Assembly: GCA_021805545.1 (NCBI GenBank)
Contig: JAJZFB010000038.1
Coordinates: 1-43,521, forward strand
Length of the DNA stretch: 43,521 nucleotides
Source of the DNA: Pseudomonadota bacterium
GTDB lineage: Bacteria > Pseudomonadota > Alphaproteobacteria > Acetobacterales > Acetobacteraceae
Reading direction: 5' to 3'
Shown: piece by piece, positions 34,985 through 43,521 of the stretch
Layout: each line of letters begins with the position of its first letter
Numbering within the stretch: position 1 is the stretch's first letter
Notes under the pieces: generated by a model
Seen by the model: only the letters and a program-made list of their open reading frames with translations
Told to the model about the DNA's origin: nothing
Database searches by the model: none
Translations under genes and position numbers: made by a program

Positions 34985-35100
34985 GTAGAGCCGTGCTGGT
35001 GCCGTGCGGCGCGCGCGAAACCCGAATCGGGCGCCATTGTTACAAACCACGCCGCCGGGGGTGGTTTGCCTGGTGCCGTCCATACTGTATGAGCGAGGCC

Positions 35101-35826
35101 ATGACGCAGATTCCGCAATATAAGCGCGTACTTCTGAAAATCTCTGGCGAGGCCCTGATGGGCAGCCGCGATTATGGGCTGGATACGGATACTGTAAGCG
35201 CCATTGCCGCCGATGTGCGGGATGTGATTGCCATGGGCATAGAGGTTTGCCTGGTGATTGGCGGGGGCAATATTTTCCGCGGCGTGGCCGGGGCCAGCGC
35301 GGGGATGGACCGGGCGCAGGCTGACTATATGGGCATGCTGGCCACGGTGATGAACGCGCTGGCCATGCAGTCGGCGCTGGAAAAGCTGGATGTGCCGACG
35401 CGGGTGCAGACGGCTATTCCCATGTCCTCGGTTTGCGAGCCGTATATACGCCGCCGGGCGATGCGGCATATGGAAAAGGGCAGGGTGGTGATTTTTGCCG
35501 CCGGCACGGGCAACCCGTTTTTTACCACCGACACCGCCGCCGCTTTGCGCGCCGCCGAGATGAACTGCAACGCCATGCTGAAGGGCACGCAGGTGGATGG
35601 GGTGTATTCCGCCGACCCGCGCAAGGACGCCAATGCCAAGCGTTACGAGGAGCTGACATATTTGGACGTGCTGGCGCGCGATTTGAATGTGATGGATGCC
35701 TCCGCTATTTCGCTGAGCCGCGAGAACAAGCTGCCGATTATTGTGTTCAACATTCATGCCCCTGGTGCTTTTGCCGCCGTTATGCGCGGCGAGGGACTGT
35801 TTACCCGCATTACGGAACCAAGCTGA
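35101..35826 (+). CDS. pyrH: Uridylate kinase
   Basis: 241 residues from ATG 35101 ([21 protein letters not shown]), the same length as the E. coli enzyme; ATG 35089 would add MSEA. It phosphorylates UMP to UDP as a hexamer of the amino-acid-kinase fold: [13 protein letters not shown] binds phosphate, [21 protein letters not shown] the nucleotide, and [20 protein letters not shown] completes the ATP site. It is 444 bases after tsf, with repeats between, and 12 bases before frr. Confidence 0.96.
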   Translation: MTQIPQYKRVLLKISGEALMGSRDYGLDTDTVSAIAADVRDVIAMGIEVCLVIGGGNIFRGVAGASAGMDRAQADYMGMLATVMNALAMQSALEKLDVPTRVQTAIPMSSVCEPYIRRRAMRHMEKGRVVIFAAGTGNPFFTTDTAAALRAAEMNCNAMLKGTQVDGVYSADPRKDANAKRYEELTYLDVLARDLNVMDASAISLSRENKLPIIVFNIHAPGAFAAVMRGEGLFTRITEPS

Positions 35827-35838
35827 GGAATGCCGGAC

Positions 35839-36402
35839 ATGGCTGATATTGCCGATATTAAGACCGACCTGACCCGCCGCATGGATGGCGCGCTTGAGTC
35901 GCTGAGGCGCGAGTTTTCGGGCCTGCGCGCCGGGCGCGCCAGCCCGGCGCTGCTGGAGCCGGTGAAGGTGGAAGCCTATGGGCAGTATATGCCCATCAAC
36001 CAGGTGGCCACCATTGCCGTGCCCGAGGCGCGCATGATTACCGTGCAGGTATGGGACCGCTCGATGGTGAATAGCGTGGTGGCGGCCATACGCGATTGCG
36101 GGCTGGGCCTGAACCCGCAGCCGGACGGGCAGATTGTGCGCGTGCCGCTGCCGATACTGACCGAGGAGCGCCGCAACGAGCTGGCCAAGGCCGCCGGGAA
36201 ATATGCCGAGGCCGCCCGCGTGGCCGTGCGCGGCGTGCGCCGCGATGGCATGGAGCAGATCAAGGGTTTGCAGAAGAAGCACGAAATCTCGGAAGATGAT
36301 GAGCGTGACTGGTCGGACCATGTGCAGAAGCTCACCGATGGTTATATTAAACGCATTGATGAGGCCCTGGCCGAGAAGGAAAAGGACATTCGCCAGGTCT
36401 GA
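35839..36402 (+). CDS. frr: Ribosome recycling factor
   Basis: 187 residues. [28 protein letters not shown] is the RRF signature, and [29 protein letters not shown] the second long helix of domain I. With EF-G it splits the post-termination ribosome. GAGGA lies 9 bases before ATG 35839; an ATG three codons earlier touches that site and is less likely. The stop overlaps the uppS start (TGATG). Confidence 0.97.
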   Translation: MADIADIKTDLTRRMDGALESLRREFSGLRAGRASPALLEPVKVEAYGQYMPINQVATIAVPEARMITVQVWDRSMVNSVVAAIRDCGLGLNPQPDGQIVRVPLPILTEERRNELAKAAGKYAEAARVAVRGVRRDGMEQIKGLQKKHEISEDDERDWSDHVQKLTDGYIKRIDEALAEKEKDIRQV

Positions 36403-37112
36403 TGGCTGATATTTCTTCCCACCCTATTCCGCGCCATGTCGCCATCATCATGGATGGCAATGGCCGCTGGGCTGCCGCCCGTAAATTGCCGCGCGCTGCC
36501 GGGCATCGCGAGGGTGCGAAGTCGGTACGCCGCGTGATTGAGGCGGCGATTGGCGCGGGGGTGCATTATCTCACTTTGTTCGCGTTTTCCTCCGAGAACT
36601 GGGCGCGCCCGGCGGAGGAGGTGTCGGACCTGACGTTTTTGATGAAGCATTATTTGCGCTCGGAACTGGCCGAACTGCACGAGCAGGGTGTGCGGCTGGT
36701 GGTGATTGGCGAGCGCGAGCGCTTTGGCCCGGCCTTGGCCCAGGAGCTGGAGGCGGCGGAGCGCAAGACGGCGGAAAATGACCGGCTGGTGCTGGTTATG
36801 GCGCTTTCCTACGGCGGGCGGGCCGATATTGTGCGGGCCGCGCGCCGGGCCATAGAGGCGGGGATTCCAGCGGTGGAGCTGACGGAAAAGGCATTCTCGC
36901 ATTTGCTTTATACCGATGGGATTCCCGACCCTGACCTGCTGATCCGCACCTCGGGCGAGCGGCGTATTTCCAATTTTCTGCTTTGGCAGTTGGCCTATGC
37001 GGAGATGGTGTTCACGCCCGTGCTGTGGCCGGATTTCGGGGCGGATGAATTTGCCGCGGCGCTGGAGGATTACGCGCTGAGGGAGCGGCGTTTTGGTGCG
37101 CGCCCTGCCTGA
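36402..37112 (+). CDS. uppS: Undecaprenyl diphosphate synthase
   Basis: 236 residues of the cis-prenyltransferase family. HVAIIMDGNGRWAAARKLPRAAGHREG contains the catalytic Asp and FPP-binding residues; TLFAFSSENWARPAEEV and DLLIRTSGERRISNFLLWQLAYAE are the other conserved blocks. It makes the C55 carrier lipid for peptidoglycan and other glycans. Coupled to frr by TGATG and overlapping cdsA by about 17 bases. Confidence 0.97.
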   Translation: MADISSHPIPRHVAIIMDGNGRWAAARKLPRAAGHREGAKSVRRVIEAAIGAGVHYLTLFAFSSENWARPAEEVSDLTFLMKHYLRSELAELHEQGVRLVVIGERERFGPALAQELEAAERKTAENDRLVLVMALSYGGRADIVRAARRAIEAGIPAVELTEKAFSHLLYTDGIPDPDLLIRTSGERRISNFLLWQLAYAEMVFTPVLWPDFGADEFAAALEDYALRERRFGARPA

Positions 37113-37920
37113 CGCCCTGCCCAAGCCGGTGGACCCGCGATGGTCGGATTTGCGCACGCGCCTGGCTTCGGCGCTGGTGCTGGGGCCGCTTGCGGTTTTT
37201 TGTGTGTGGTATGGCGGCTGGGCCTGGGTGGCGCTGCTGCTGGTGGCCATGGCGGGGCTGGGCGGCGAATGGGGCAGGCTGGCGGGGGTTGGGCATCCTT
37301 ATCGGCTGGGCTTTATTCTGGGGCTTGTTTGGCTTGGTGCGGTGCTGCTTGGTCCGCTGGGCGGGCTGGTGTGCCTGGGTGTGCTTTGGGCCGGTGTGGG
37401 GTTGAGCTGGGGTGGTTTTGCCGGGTATGGCGTGCCTTATGCCGGGTTGGCCGGTGTGGTCGTGCTCATGAGGGGGGAAGAGCCCGGCGGGCTGGCTGAT
37501 ACGGCGTTTCTTGTGCTGGTGGTGTGGGGTACGGATATTGGCGCCTATCTGGCCGGCCGGCTGATTGGCGGGCCTAAGCTGGCGCCGCGAATTTCGCCGG
37601 GCAAGACCTTGGCTGGCTCGGCGGGCGGGCTGCTATTTGCTGCCGCCATTGGCGCGGTTTTTGCCGCGATACCCGGAAACATGGTGCTGGGAACTGGCTG
37701 GAAAGCCGCTTTCATGGCGGGCATGCTGCTTAGTTTTGTGGCCCAGGGGGGCGATTTGCTGGAAAGCGCAATCAAGCGCAAACTGGGGGTTAAGGATTCT
37801 GGCCGGACCATTCCCGGGCATGGCGGATTATTTGACCGGCTGGATGGGTTTTTGGCGGCTGCCCCGGTGATGGCGCTGCTGGCATTATGTGTGCAAGGAG
37901 GTGTGGCCCCATGGCGGTGA
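37096..37920 (+). CDS. cdsA: Phosphatidate cytidylyltransferase (CDP-DAG synthase)
   Basis: 274 residues, about eight membrane helices. SAIKRKLGVKDSGRTIPGHGG followed by LFDRLDG matches the CDP-diglyceride synthase signature in full. It converts phosphatidate and CTP to CDP-diacylglycerol for all phospholipids. GGGAG at 37081 serves either GTG 37096 (chosen) or TTG 37093. The 3' end overlaps dxr. Confidence 0.93.
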   Translation: MRALPDALPKPVDPRWSDLRTRLASALVLGPLAVFCVWYGGWAWVALLLVAMAGLGGEWGRLAGVGHPYRLGFILGLVWLGAVLLGPLGGLVCLGVLWAGVGLSWGGFAGYGVPYAGLAGVVVLMRGEEPGGLADTAFLVLVVWGTDIGAYLAGRLIGGPKLAPRISPGKTLAGSAGGLLFAAAIGAVFAAIPGNMVLGTGWKAAFMAGMLLSFVAQGGDLLESAIKRKLGVKDSGRTIPGHGGLFDRLDGFLAAAPVMALLALCVQGGVAPWR

Positions 37921-39071
37921 AACGGATAACCATACTGGGTTCCACCGGTAGCGTTGGTACACAAACACTTGATATTATAGCAGAAAACCCAGAATACTAC
38001 GAGGTTTGCGCGCTGATTGGCGGGCGTAACGTGGCGCTGCTGGCGGCGCAGGCAAGGCAGTTCCGCCCGGCGATGACCGTGATTTCCGATGAGGCGCTGC
38101 TGCCTGCCTTGCGCGAGGCTCTGGCGGGGGAGAATCTGGCTGTTTCCGGAGGGCGTGAGGCCGTGCTGGAGGCGGCGGGGCGCAAGGTGGATTGGACCAT
38201 GTCCGCCATTACCGGCGTGGCGGGGCTGGAGCCCACTTTGGCGGCCATTAACCATGGCGGCGCCATTGCCTTTGCCTGCAAGGAGGCGCTGGTTTCAGCA
38301 GGCGATGTGTTTCTGCGGGCCGTGGAGCAGGCGGGGGCAACGCTGCTGCCGGTGGATTCCGAGCATAATGCCATTTTTCAGGCCATGGCGGATGGCAATG
38401 GCAAGCAGGTGGAGAAAATTGTGCTCACCGCTTCGGGCGGGCCATTCCGCAACCATTCGCTGGACGAAATGCGCGGCATAACGCGCGAGGCGGCGCTGCG
38501 GCATCCGGTGTGGTCGATGGGCGCGAAAATTTCGGTCGATTCCGCGACCATGTTTAACAAAGGCTTGGAGGTTATTGAGGCTGCGAGACTTTTTGGCCTA
38601 ACCTCCGAGCGGATCGAGGTGCTGGTGCATCCGCAATCCATTATCCATGGTATGGTCTGCTACCAGGATGGATCGGTGCTGGCGCAGCTTGGCTCGCCGG
38701 ATATGCGGATACCCATTGCGCACACCCTGGCCTGGCCGGGCCGGATTGCCACCCAGGCGCCCCGGCTGGACCTGGCCGCCGCGGCGAGGCTGGAATTCGC
38801 GGCGCCGGATGAGCTGCGCTTCCCCGCCTTGCGCCTGGCACGCGAGGCTTTGGCCGCCGGCCATGGCGCGCCCACGGTGCTGAATGCCGCGAATGAGGTG
38901 GCGGTGGCGGCGTTCCTCGACCGGCGGATAGGATTTCTCGACATTGCCCATATTGTCGAATCGGTGATGACCCGGCTGGGCGCGCCGGCCGCCGATGATC
39001 TGGCCGCCGTGCTGGCGCTGGATGCGCAGGCCCGCGCCCAGGCCCAGGCGCTGACCGCGAAGGCCGCGTGA
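37911..39071 (+). CDS. dxr: 1-deoxy-D-xylulose 5-phosphate reductoisomerase
   Basis: 386 residues. ITILGSTGSVGTQTLDII is the NADPH-binding start; LLPVDSEHNAIFQAM and TASGGPFRNHSLDEM hold the metal and substrate residues, and KISVDSATMFNKGLEVIEA the central helix. It is the committing step of the MEP isoprenoid pathway, which supplies precursors to UppS encoded two genes upstream. AAGGAGG 6-7 bases before ATG 37911, inside the end of cdsA, fixes the start. Confidence 0.97.
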   Translation: MAVKRITILGSTGSVGTQTLDIIAENPEYYEVCALIGGRNVALLAAQARQFRPAMTVISDEALLPALREALAGENLAVSGGREAVLEAAGRKVDWTMSAITGVAGLEPTLAAINHGGAIAFACKEALVSAGDVFLRAVEQAGATLLPVDSEHNAIFQAMADGNGKQVEKIVLTASGGPFRNHSLDEMRGITREAALRHPVWSMGAKISVDSATMFNKGLEVIEAARLFGLTSERIEVLVHPQSIIHGMVCYQDGSVLAQLGSPDMRIPIAHTLAWPGRIATQAPRLDLAAAARLEFAAPDELRFPALRLAREALAAGHGAPTVLNAANEVAVAAFLDRRIGFLDIAHIVESVMTRLGAPAADDLAAVLALDAQARAQAQALTAKAA

Positions 39072-40147
39072 TGCTGCATTTTCTCATCCCGGTTCTTGGG
39101 TTTGTTGGTTGCATCGGGCTGCTCATTTTTTTCCATGAGCTGGGGCATTATCTGGCGGCGCGCTCGCAGGGTGTCACGGTGGAGGTGTTTTCCATCGGCT
39201 TTGGCCCGGCGCTGCTGAAATACCGGGCGCGCTCCGGCACTGTGTGGCAGCTTTCAGCCTTGCCGCTGGGCGGATACGTGAAGATGCAGGGCTGGGGAGA
39301 CACCGAAGATACCACCCCGGTTGAGCCCGGCTCGTTTGCCGCCGCGCCGCTCAGCGCCAAGGCGGTTATCGTGGCGGCTGGGCCGCTGGCCAATCTGGCG
39401 CTTGCGGTGCTGCTTTATGCGTTTTTGTTCATGAGCGCGGGCAAGCCTGTAACACCGGCGGTGTTCACCAGCATCCAGCCCCATTCCGCCGCCGCCGCCG
39501 CGGGTTTTATGCCGGGCGACAAAGTGGTGGCCATTGGCGGCACGAGGGTTAGCGATTTTTCGCAATTACAGAGGATTGTGACGCAAAACCCCGATGCGGA
39601 GCTGGACTTCACCATTCTGCGTGGCGGGCGTGAATTTAGCCAGCAGGTGGATTTGGGGGCGGTCAGGCAGGATGGAACCCATATCGGGCATCTGGGCGTG
39701 ACGGCGAAGCCGGTTTTCATCAGGCTGGGGCCGGTTAGCGCCATTGGCGCCGCGTTTCAGCAAACGGGCGCGGTTATCACCAGCTGGGGTGCGGAGATGC
39801 GCCGGCTGATTGTGCGGCACCAGGGGTTGTCTGACCTGTCTGGCCCTATTGGTATTGCCGAGGTAACGGGGCAGGTGGCGGCGATGGGCTGGGGGCCGCT
39901 GGTGGATTTACTGGCGTTTCTGTCCATCAATCTTGGCCTGGTCAATCTTATTCCCATTCCCATCCTCGATGGCGGGCATTTGCTGTTTTATGGCTGGGAG
40001 GCCGTAATGCGGCGCAAGGTTTCAGGGCAGGCCCGGGAAATGGGATTGCGGCTGGGAGCCTTGTTGATTCTAACTTTGTTCCTGGTGACCACCTTTAACG
40101 ACCTGACGAGGATCGGGGTGTTCGCCTGGTTCTCGCATTTACTCTAG
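39071..40147 (+). CDS. rseP: Site-2 intramembrane zinc metalloprotease RseP
   Basis: 358 residues. FFHELGHYLAARSQGV in the first helix supplies the HExxH zinc site, LPLGGYVKMQGW follows, a single PDZ domain occupies about 120-205 (HSAAAAAGFMPGDKVVAIGG), and LGLVNLIPIPILDGGHLL holds the third ligand Asp. It cleaves anti-sigma factors and signal-peptide remnants within the membrane. One PDZ domain is clear; E. coli RseP has two. ATG 39071 overlaps the dxr stop (GTG 39068 possible). Confidence 0.95.
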   Translation: MLHFLIPVLGFVGCIGLLIFFHELGHYLAARSQGVTVEVFSIGFGPALLKYRARSGTVWQLSALPLGGYVKMQGWGDTEDTTPVEPGSFAAAPLSAKAVIVAAGPLANLALAVLLYAFLFMSAGKPVTPAVFTSIQPHSAAAAAGFMPGDKVVAIGGTRVSDFSQLQRIVTQNPDAELDFTILRGGREFSQQVDLGAVRQDGTHIGHLGVTAKPVFIRLGPVSAIGAAFQQTGAVITSWGAEMRRLIVRHQGLSDLSGPIGIAEVTGQVAAMGWGPLVDLLAFLSINLGLVNLIPIPILDGGHLLFYGWEAVMRRKVSGQAREMGLRLGALLILTLFLVTTFNDLTRIGVFAWFSHLL

Positions 40148-40246
40148 GGCCGCACCTTGCCGGGTGACTTGGCCCGTGCCAAACGCCTCGCGACGGGACT
40201 CCTGCAGCTAGAGCGGGAGGATTCTAATTGGGTTGGGAGATATCGA

Positions 40247-42658
40247 TTGCTTAAGCCGCGCTCCGTCCTTCTGGCGTCCGTTTGCCTGCTGCCGGCCATG
40301 CTGGCGGCCCCTTCGCCACGCGGCCTTGCCTGGGCGCAGAGCGCGCCGGGCGAGGCGGGTAACACCAGCCAGATTGTAACTGGCGGGACAATTGCCGCGA
40401 TCAATGTCACGGGAAATCGCCGTATCGAGACCTCGACCGTGCTGGCCTATATGGTGGCGCAGGTGGGCGATCCGTTCAACCAGCAGCAAATCAACCAATC
40501 GGTGAAGACGCTTTATGCGACCGGCCTGTTCAAGAGCGTGAACATTACCCGTACCGGGAATACGCTGAACGTGGCGGTGGTTGAGAATCCGACGGTTACG
40601 CAGATTTTTTTCACCGGCAACAAGGAGCTGAAGGATAAGGATGCGCAGGCGGCCATAAGCCTGAAGCCGAACTCGGTTTATACCCCGCAGGCGGCCGAGG
40701 CGGACCGTGCCGCGCTGCTGGCCGCTTATGCCCAAAAAGGATATTATAACGCCGATGTTGAGGTGAGCGTCATCAAGCTGCCCGACAACCGGGTGAATGT
40801 GGTGTTCAACATCACCGAAGGCGAGGTGCCCAAAATCAGCCGCATTCTGTTCAGCGGCAATCAGCATTTCAGCCAGGGCAGGCTGCGCGAAGTGGTGTCT
40901 TCCCGCCAGAATGTGTGGTGGCGCTTCCTTTCAGGGGCCACCACATACAATTCGCAGCGCGTGGAGTATGACGAGTATCTGCTGCACAAATTTTATCTGC
41001 ACAAGGGCTATGCCGGCATGCAGATTATCAGCGCCAATTCCAGCATGGCGCCAAACCGCAAGAGTTTTTACCTGACATATACGATCCAGGAAGGACCGCG
41101 TTACAAGGTTAAATCCATCAAGGTTGTTTCGGGTATACGCACGCTTTCCAGCAAGGAGCTGCGCGGGCTGGTGCCGCTTTCAGCCGGGGATTGGTTTGAC
41201 GGCGATGCGATACAGGAAGGCATAAAGGCCATCAACAAAAAGGCGCTTGACCTGGGTTACGCGTTTGCCACCGTGAACCCGGATGTTGAGACCGACCCGA
41301 AGACACATGAGGCGACGGTGACGCTGAATGTGGTGAATGGGCCGCGTGTGTGGATTCAGCGCATCGATATTACCGGCAATACCCGCACGGAGGACAAGGT
41401 GATCCGCCGCCAGCTTACCGTGGCGGAGGGGGATGCCTATAACCAAAGCCGGATTGACCAATCCACCCAGAATTTGAAGAATCTGGGCTTTTTCAAAAGC
41501 CAGAATATTACCACCAGCCCGGGCAGCACGCCGAACCAGGTGGTGCTGAATACGGCGGTGACCGAACAGGCAACCGGGCAGTTCAGCTTAGGTGGCGGCT
41601 ATTCATCCTCGCTGGGTGCGCTGGTGAATGCGGGCTTGTCGCAGAATAACATTCTGGGCACGGGCAATAATGCGTCCATCAACGCGTTGCTGGCGCAGTA
41701 TGGAACGCAGATCAATCTTGGTTTCACGGACCCGTATTTTCAGGACCGTAACCTGATTGTGGGCGGAGATTTGTTCCGCACCGTGACGGATTCGTACACT
41801 GCCGCCGGGCAGAGCTATGCTTACTCAGAAAGCTCGATGGGCGGCGATGTGCGTCTGGGTTACCGCTTCAACGCGCATGTGATGCAGAGCTTCACCTATA
41901 CGTTAAGCCAGCGTAATATCTATAATGTGCCGACGGGCAGTGCGACAAACCTTTATATCGTAAATGAGGAAGGCTATAGCTCGCTGTCTCAGATCAGCCA
42001 GGATCTGAGCTTCGATTATCTCGATGACGACCAGAACCCGACATCTGGCCTGCTGCTGGATCTTCAGGTGGATCTCGCCGGGCTTGGCGGCAATGCCAAA
42101 TATATACGCTTTACGCCCAGCATGACCTATTATATCCCGCTGGAGCGCATATTTGGCGATCCGCGCTGGGTGCTGAAACTCAGCGCCTCGGCAGGGTATT
42201 TGAAGGATCTTGGGGGGTATCAGGACAGAATTGAAGACCGGTTCTTCCTGGGCGGCAATAGCCTTCGCGGCTTTGCCGATGGCGGCGTGGGGCCTTATGC
42301 CGAGAACGTGCCGGCGGGGGTGTTGGGCGCTCCTTATCAAAATGGGTTAACCGGCGGCCAGGTGGGCGGGCGCTATATGTGGACCCAAAGCACCGAGCTG
42401 CATTTCCCGCTGCCTGTTTCGCCAGATTTTGGCATGACAGGGTTTGCCTTTGTCGATATGGGGTCGCTCTGGGGCGCGAATGCCGTGAGCCCCTATCAGC
42501 CGCTATACGATAGCGCCGCGCTGCGCATGGGTGTTGGTGTTGGTGTGTCGTGGAATACGCCGTTTGGTCTTATCAATCTGTCTCTGGCCGACCCTGTGAT
42601 AAAGCAGAAGGGTGACCAGGTGCAGCAATTCCGTGTTGATTTTGGTACGAGGTTCTAA
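40247..42658 (+). CDS. bamA: Outer membrane protein assembly factor BamA
   Basis: About 803 residues: a signal peptide (LKPRSVLLASVCLLPAMLAA...WAQ), five POTRA domains (about 40-390; e.g. INVTGNRRIETSTVLAYM, IFFTGNKELKDKD, ISRILFSGNQHFSQG) and a 16-stranded barrel (FSLGGGYSSSLGALVNAGL to the terminal QFRVDFGTRF) with the loop 6 motif LRGF. It inserts beta-barrel proteins such as OmpW. I place the start at TTG 40247 because GGGAG stands 7 bases upstream and the signal peptide begins there; the frame is open to 40157, but that stretch is not protein-like. Confidence 0.95.
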   Translation: MLKPRSVLLASVCLLPAMLAAPSPRGLAWAQSAPGEAGNTSQIVTGGTIAAINVTGNRRIETSTVLAYMVAQVGDPFNQQQINQSVKTLYATGLFKSVNITRTGNTLNVAVVENPTVTQIFFTGNKELKDKDAQAAISLKPNSVYTPQAAEADRAALLAAYAQKGYYNADVEVSVIKLPDNRVNVVFNITEGEVPKISRILFSGNQHFSQGRLREVVSSRQNVWWRFLSGATTYNSQRVEYDEYLLHKFYLHKGYAGMQIISANSSMAPNRKSFYLTYTIQEGPRYKVKSIKVVSGIRTLSSKELRGLVPLSAGDWFDGDAIQEGIKAINKKALDLGYAFATVNPDVETDPKTHEATVTLNVVNGPRVWIQRIDITGNTRTEDKVIRRQLTVAEGDAYNQSRIDQSTQNLKNLGFFKSQNITTSPGSTPNQVVLNTAVTEQATGQFSLGGGYSSSLGALVNAGLSQNNILGTGNNASINALLAQYGTQINLGFTDPYFQDRNLIVGGDLFRTVTDSYTAAGQSYAYSESSMGGDVRLGYRFNAHVMQSFTYTLSQRNIYNVPTGSATNLYIVNEEGYSSLSQISQDLSFDYLDDDQNPTSGLLLDLQVDLAGLGGNAKYIRFTPSMTYYIPLERIFGDPRWVLKLSASAGYLKDLGGYQDRIEDRFFLGGNSLRGFADGGVGPYAENVPAGVLGAPYQNGLTGGQVGGRYMWTQSTELHFPLPVSPDFGMTGFAFVDMGSLWGANAVSPYQPLYDSAALRMGVGVGVSWNTPFGLINLSLADPVIKQKGDQVQQFRVDFGTRF

Positions 42659-43402
42659 GTGTCAGTTTTTCATCGTTATGCCCTGCTCCTGCCTGTCCTG
42701 ACCCTCGGTGCCGCGCCTGCGGCCTGGGCACAGGCTTCTTCTGGTTATTTTATGCCGCCTTCGGCCCAGGTGCCGGCTAAGCCGGCCCATGTAACCCAGC
42801 CATCGCCCGTGCAGGCGGCGGTGCCGGTCAAACCCCCCCAGGCGGAAATTCCCAATCTGCCGCCGCTGCCGCCTGAAAATGCGCCGCCGACGGCGATTAT
42901 CGGCGTGTTGTCCGTGCCGGAAGTAATGCAGCAATCCACCGCGGCCCAGGCCGTGCAGGCGGAAATTCAGAAGCGCCAGGCGGTGCTGAAGAAGGAAGAA
43001 GATACGGCGCAGGCCGGCCTGCAGGCCCAGCAGCAGCAAATTCTGGCTGAGCGCGGTAAAATGCCGCAGGCCGAATTTGAAAAGAAGGTGCAGGATTGGC
43101 AGAATCAGGTGGCTGCCGCGCAGACCAAGTTCCAGGAAGAGAACCAGTCCATCCAGAATGCCGGGCAGGCTGCCCTGAGCAAAATTGAGGCTGAGTTGAT
43201 TGGCATTATCCGCCAGGAGGCTCAGGCCCATGGGATGAACCTGATCCTGCATCGCGAGCAGGTGGTGCTGAATGTGGCGGCCTTCGACCTGACCGACGAG
43301 ACGGTGAAGGAGTTGAACAAGCTGCTGCCGCACGTGACGGTGCCGCCGGATTTTAATACGCCTGACGATACCTCTCAGCCTGAGCAGGGTGTTGGCCAGT
43401 AA
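42659..43402 (+). CDS. skp: OmpH/Skp-family periplasmic chaperone
   Basis: 247 residues starting with GTG immediately after the bamA stop. Signal peptide (cleavage after AWAQ or AWA), then an unusual Pro-rich stretch (about 28-80: PPSAQVPAKP, LPPLPPENAPPTA). The OmpH core follows: the beta strand IIGVLSVPEVMQQS and a long coiled coil (about 105-185, Gln/Lys/Glu-rich), ending in HGMNLILHREQVVL. Skp trimers hold unfolded outer-membrane proteins for BamA. Position between bamA and lpxD is conserved. Confidence 0.92.
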   Translation: MSVFHRYALLLPVLTLGAAPAAWAQASSGYFMPPSAQVPAKPAHVTQPSPVQAAVPVKPPQAEIPNLPPLPPENAPPTAIIGVLSVPEVMQQSTAAQAVQAEIQKRQAVLKKEEDTAQAGLQAQQQQILAERGKMPQAEFEKKVQDWQNQVAAAQTKFQEENQSIQNAGQAALSKIEAELIGIIRQEAQAHGMNLILHREQVVLNVAAFDLTDETVKELNKLLPHVTVPPDFNTPDDTSQPEQGVGQ

Positions 43403-43404
43403 GC

Positions 43405-43521
43405 ATGGCCGAAACCGCTAAACCCGGCGATCCGCGGTTTTTTACGCGCACCGGGCCGCATAGCCTTGCCGCCATTGCCGCCCTGCTGGGCTGCAAGGTG
43501 GCGGCGGGGGAGCGGGTAGAT
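43405..43521 (+). CDS. lpxD: UDP-3-O-acylglucosamine N-acyltransferase LpxD, N-terminal part
   Basis: 39 codons before the window ends: MAETAKPGDPRFFTRTGPHS and LAAIAALLGCKVAAGERVD, the start of the uridine-binding domain of LpxD, which adds the second acyl chain in lipid A synthesis. ATG 43405 lies two bases after the skp stop. Identification rests on this segment and the conserved bamA-skp-lpxD order. Confidence 0.85.
   Translation, partial: MAETAKPGDPRFFTRTGPHSLAAIAALLGCKVAAGERVD

Larger units (their letters stand above)
34658..35100. other. Gene-free tsf-pyrH intergenic region filled with palindromes
   Basis: 443 bases with no supportable gene. From left to right it holds a CAGGGG/CCCC stem shortly after tsf, two nested CTAGTGT palindromes (34689-34754 and 34768-34820), and a 111-bp imperfect palindrome (34874-34984). 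The pyrH frame stays open through part of it, but this translation is not protein-like. Confidence 0.7.

Noticed and set aside
34717-35088. Long N-terminal extension of PyrH
   Set aside because: The in-frame upstream sequence translates the palindromic elements; the conserved enzyme starts near 35101 and has normal length from there.

Overview
The window is about 43.5 kb of GC-rich chromosome from an alphaproteobacterium, most likely an Acetobacteraceae-type member of the Rhodospirillales. This rests on protein style and gene order: amidase-PBP1A-prfB, ruvCAB-ybgC-tolQRAB, ccmAB beside acnA, and rpsB-tsf-pyrH-frr-uppS-cdsA-dxr-rseP-bamA-skp-lpxD. The family-level placement is inference. Both ends are cut: an IS5-type transposase on the left and lpxD on the right.

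Region by region. 1-500: the 3' end of an IS5-family element abuts the surviving 3' part of a dispersed structured repeat, followed by a small unknown ORF. 487-5952: a minus-strand, translationally overlapped membrane/periplasmic redox group (cytochrome b561, MsrP/sulfite-oxidase-like molybdoenzyme, DUF1223 protein, GT39-like glycosyltransferase). It is divergent from a small secreted methionine-rich protein, a peroxiredoxin-like protein and a LysR regulator; this resembles an oxidant-scavenging module. 5992-11107 (minus): prfB with an intact programmed +1 frameshift site, a small unknown gene, PBP1A and an N-acetylmuramoyl-L-alanine amidase. 11287-15722: tRNA-Pro(CGG), an MFS carboxylate-type transporter, a CPBP-family membrane protein, a four-cysteine FNR regulator and a CBS-BON protein; the last two are each preceded by an FNR box at class II spacing. 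15886-22650: an FAD ferredoxin-reductase-like enzyme, a Sel1-repeat protein, ccmBA (minus), acnA with a clear terminator, and a CBS-like protein. 22729-30078: tRNA-Val(CAC), the YebC regulator, ruvCAB, ybgC and tolQRAB, with no pal after tolB. 30265-32689: a hotdog thioesterase, an OmpW porin with a third FNR box, and an HSL-type esterase. 32882-43521: the translation/envelope cluster from rpsB to lpxD.

The genes fall into a few functional groups: envelope building and maintenance (PBP1A, amidase, Tol, UppS, CdsA, Dxr, RseP, BamA, Skp, LpxD), translation (S2, EF-Ts, RRF, RF2, two tRNAs), recombination (RuvABC), and an apparent FNR-controlled low-oxygen set (fnr itself, CBS-BON protein, OmpW).

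The intergenic DNA is rich in repeats: a 76-bp structured element (two full copies and one IS-truncated part), a 107-144 bp imperfect palindrome (two copies), a pair of nested CTAGTGT palindromes, and a short inverted repeat between ruvA and ruvB. Several genes appear to start with TTG (ruvC, tolQ, tolA, bamA).
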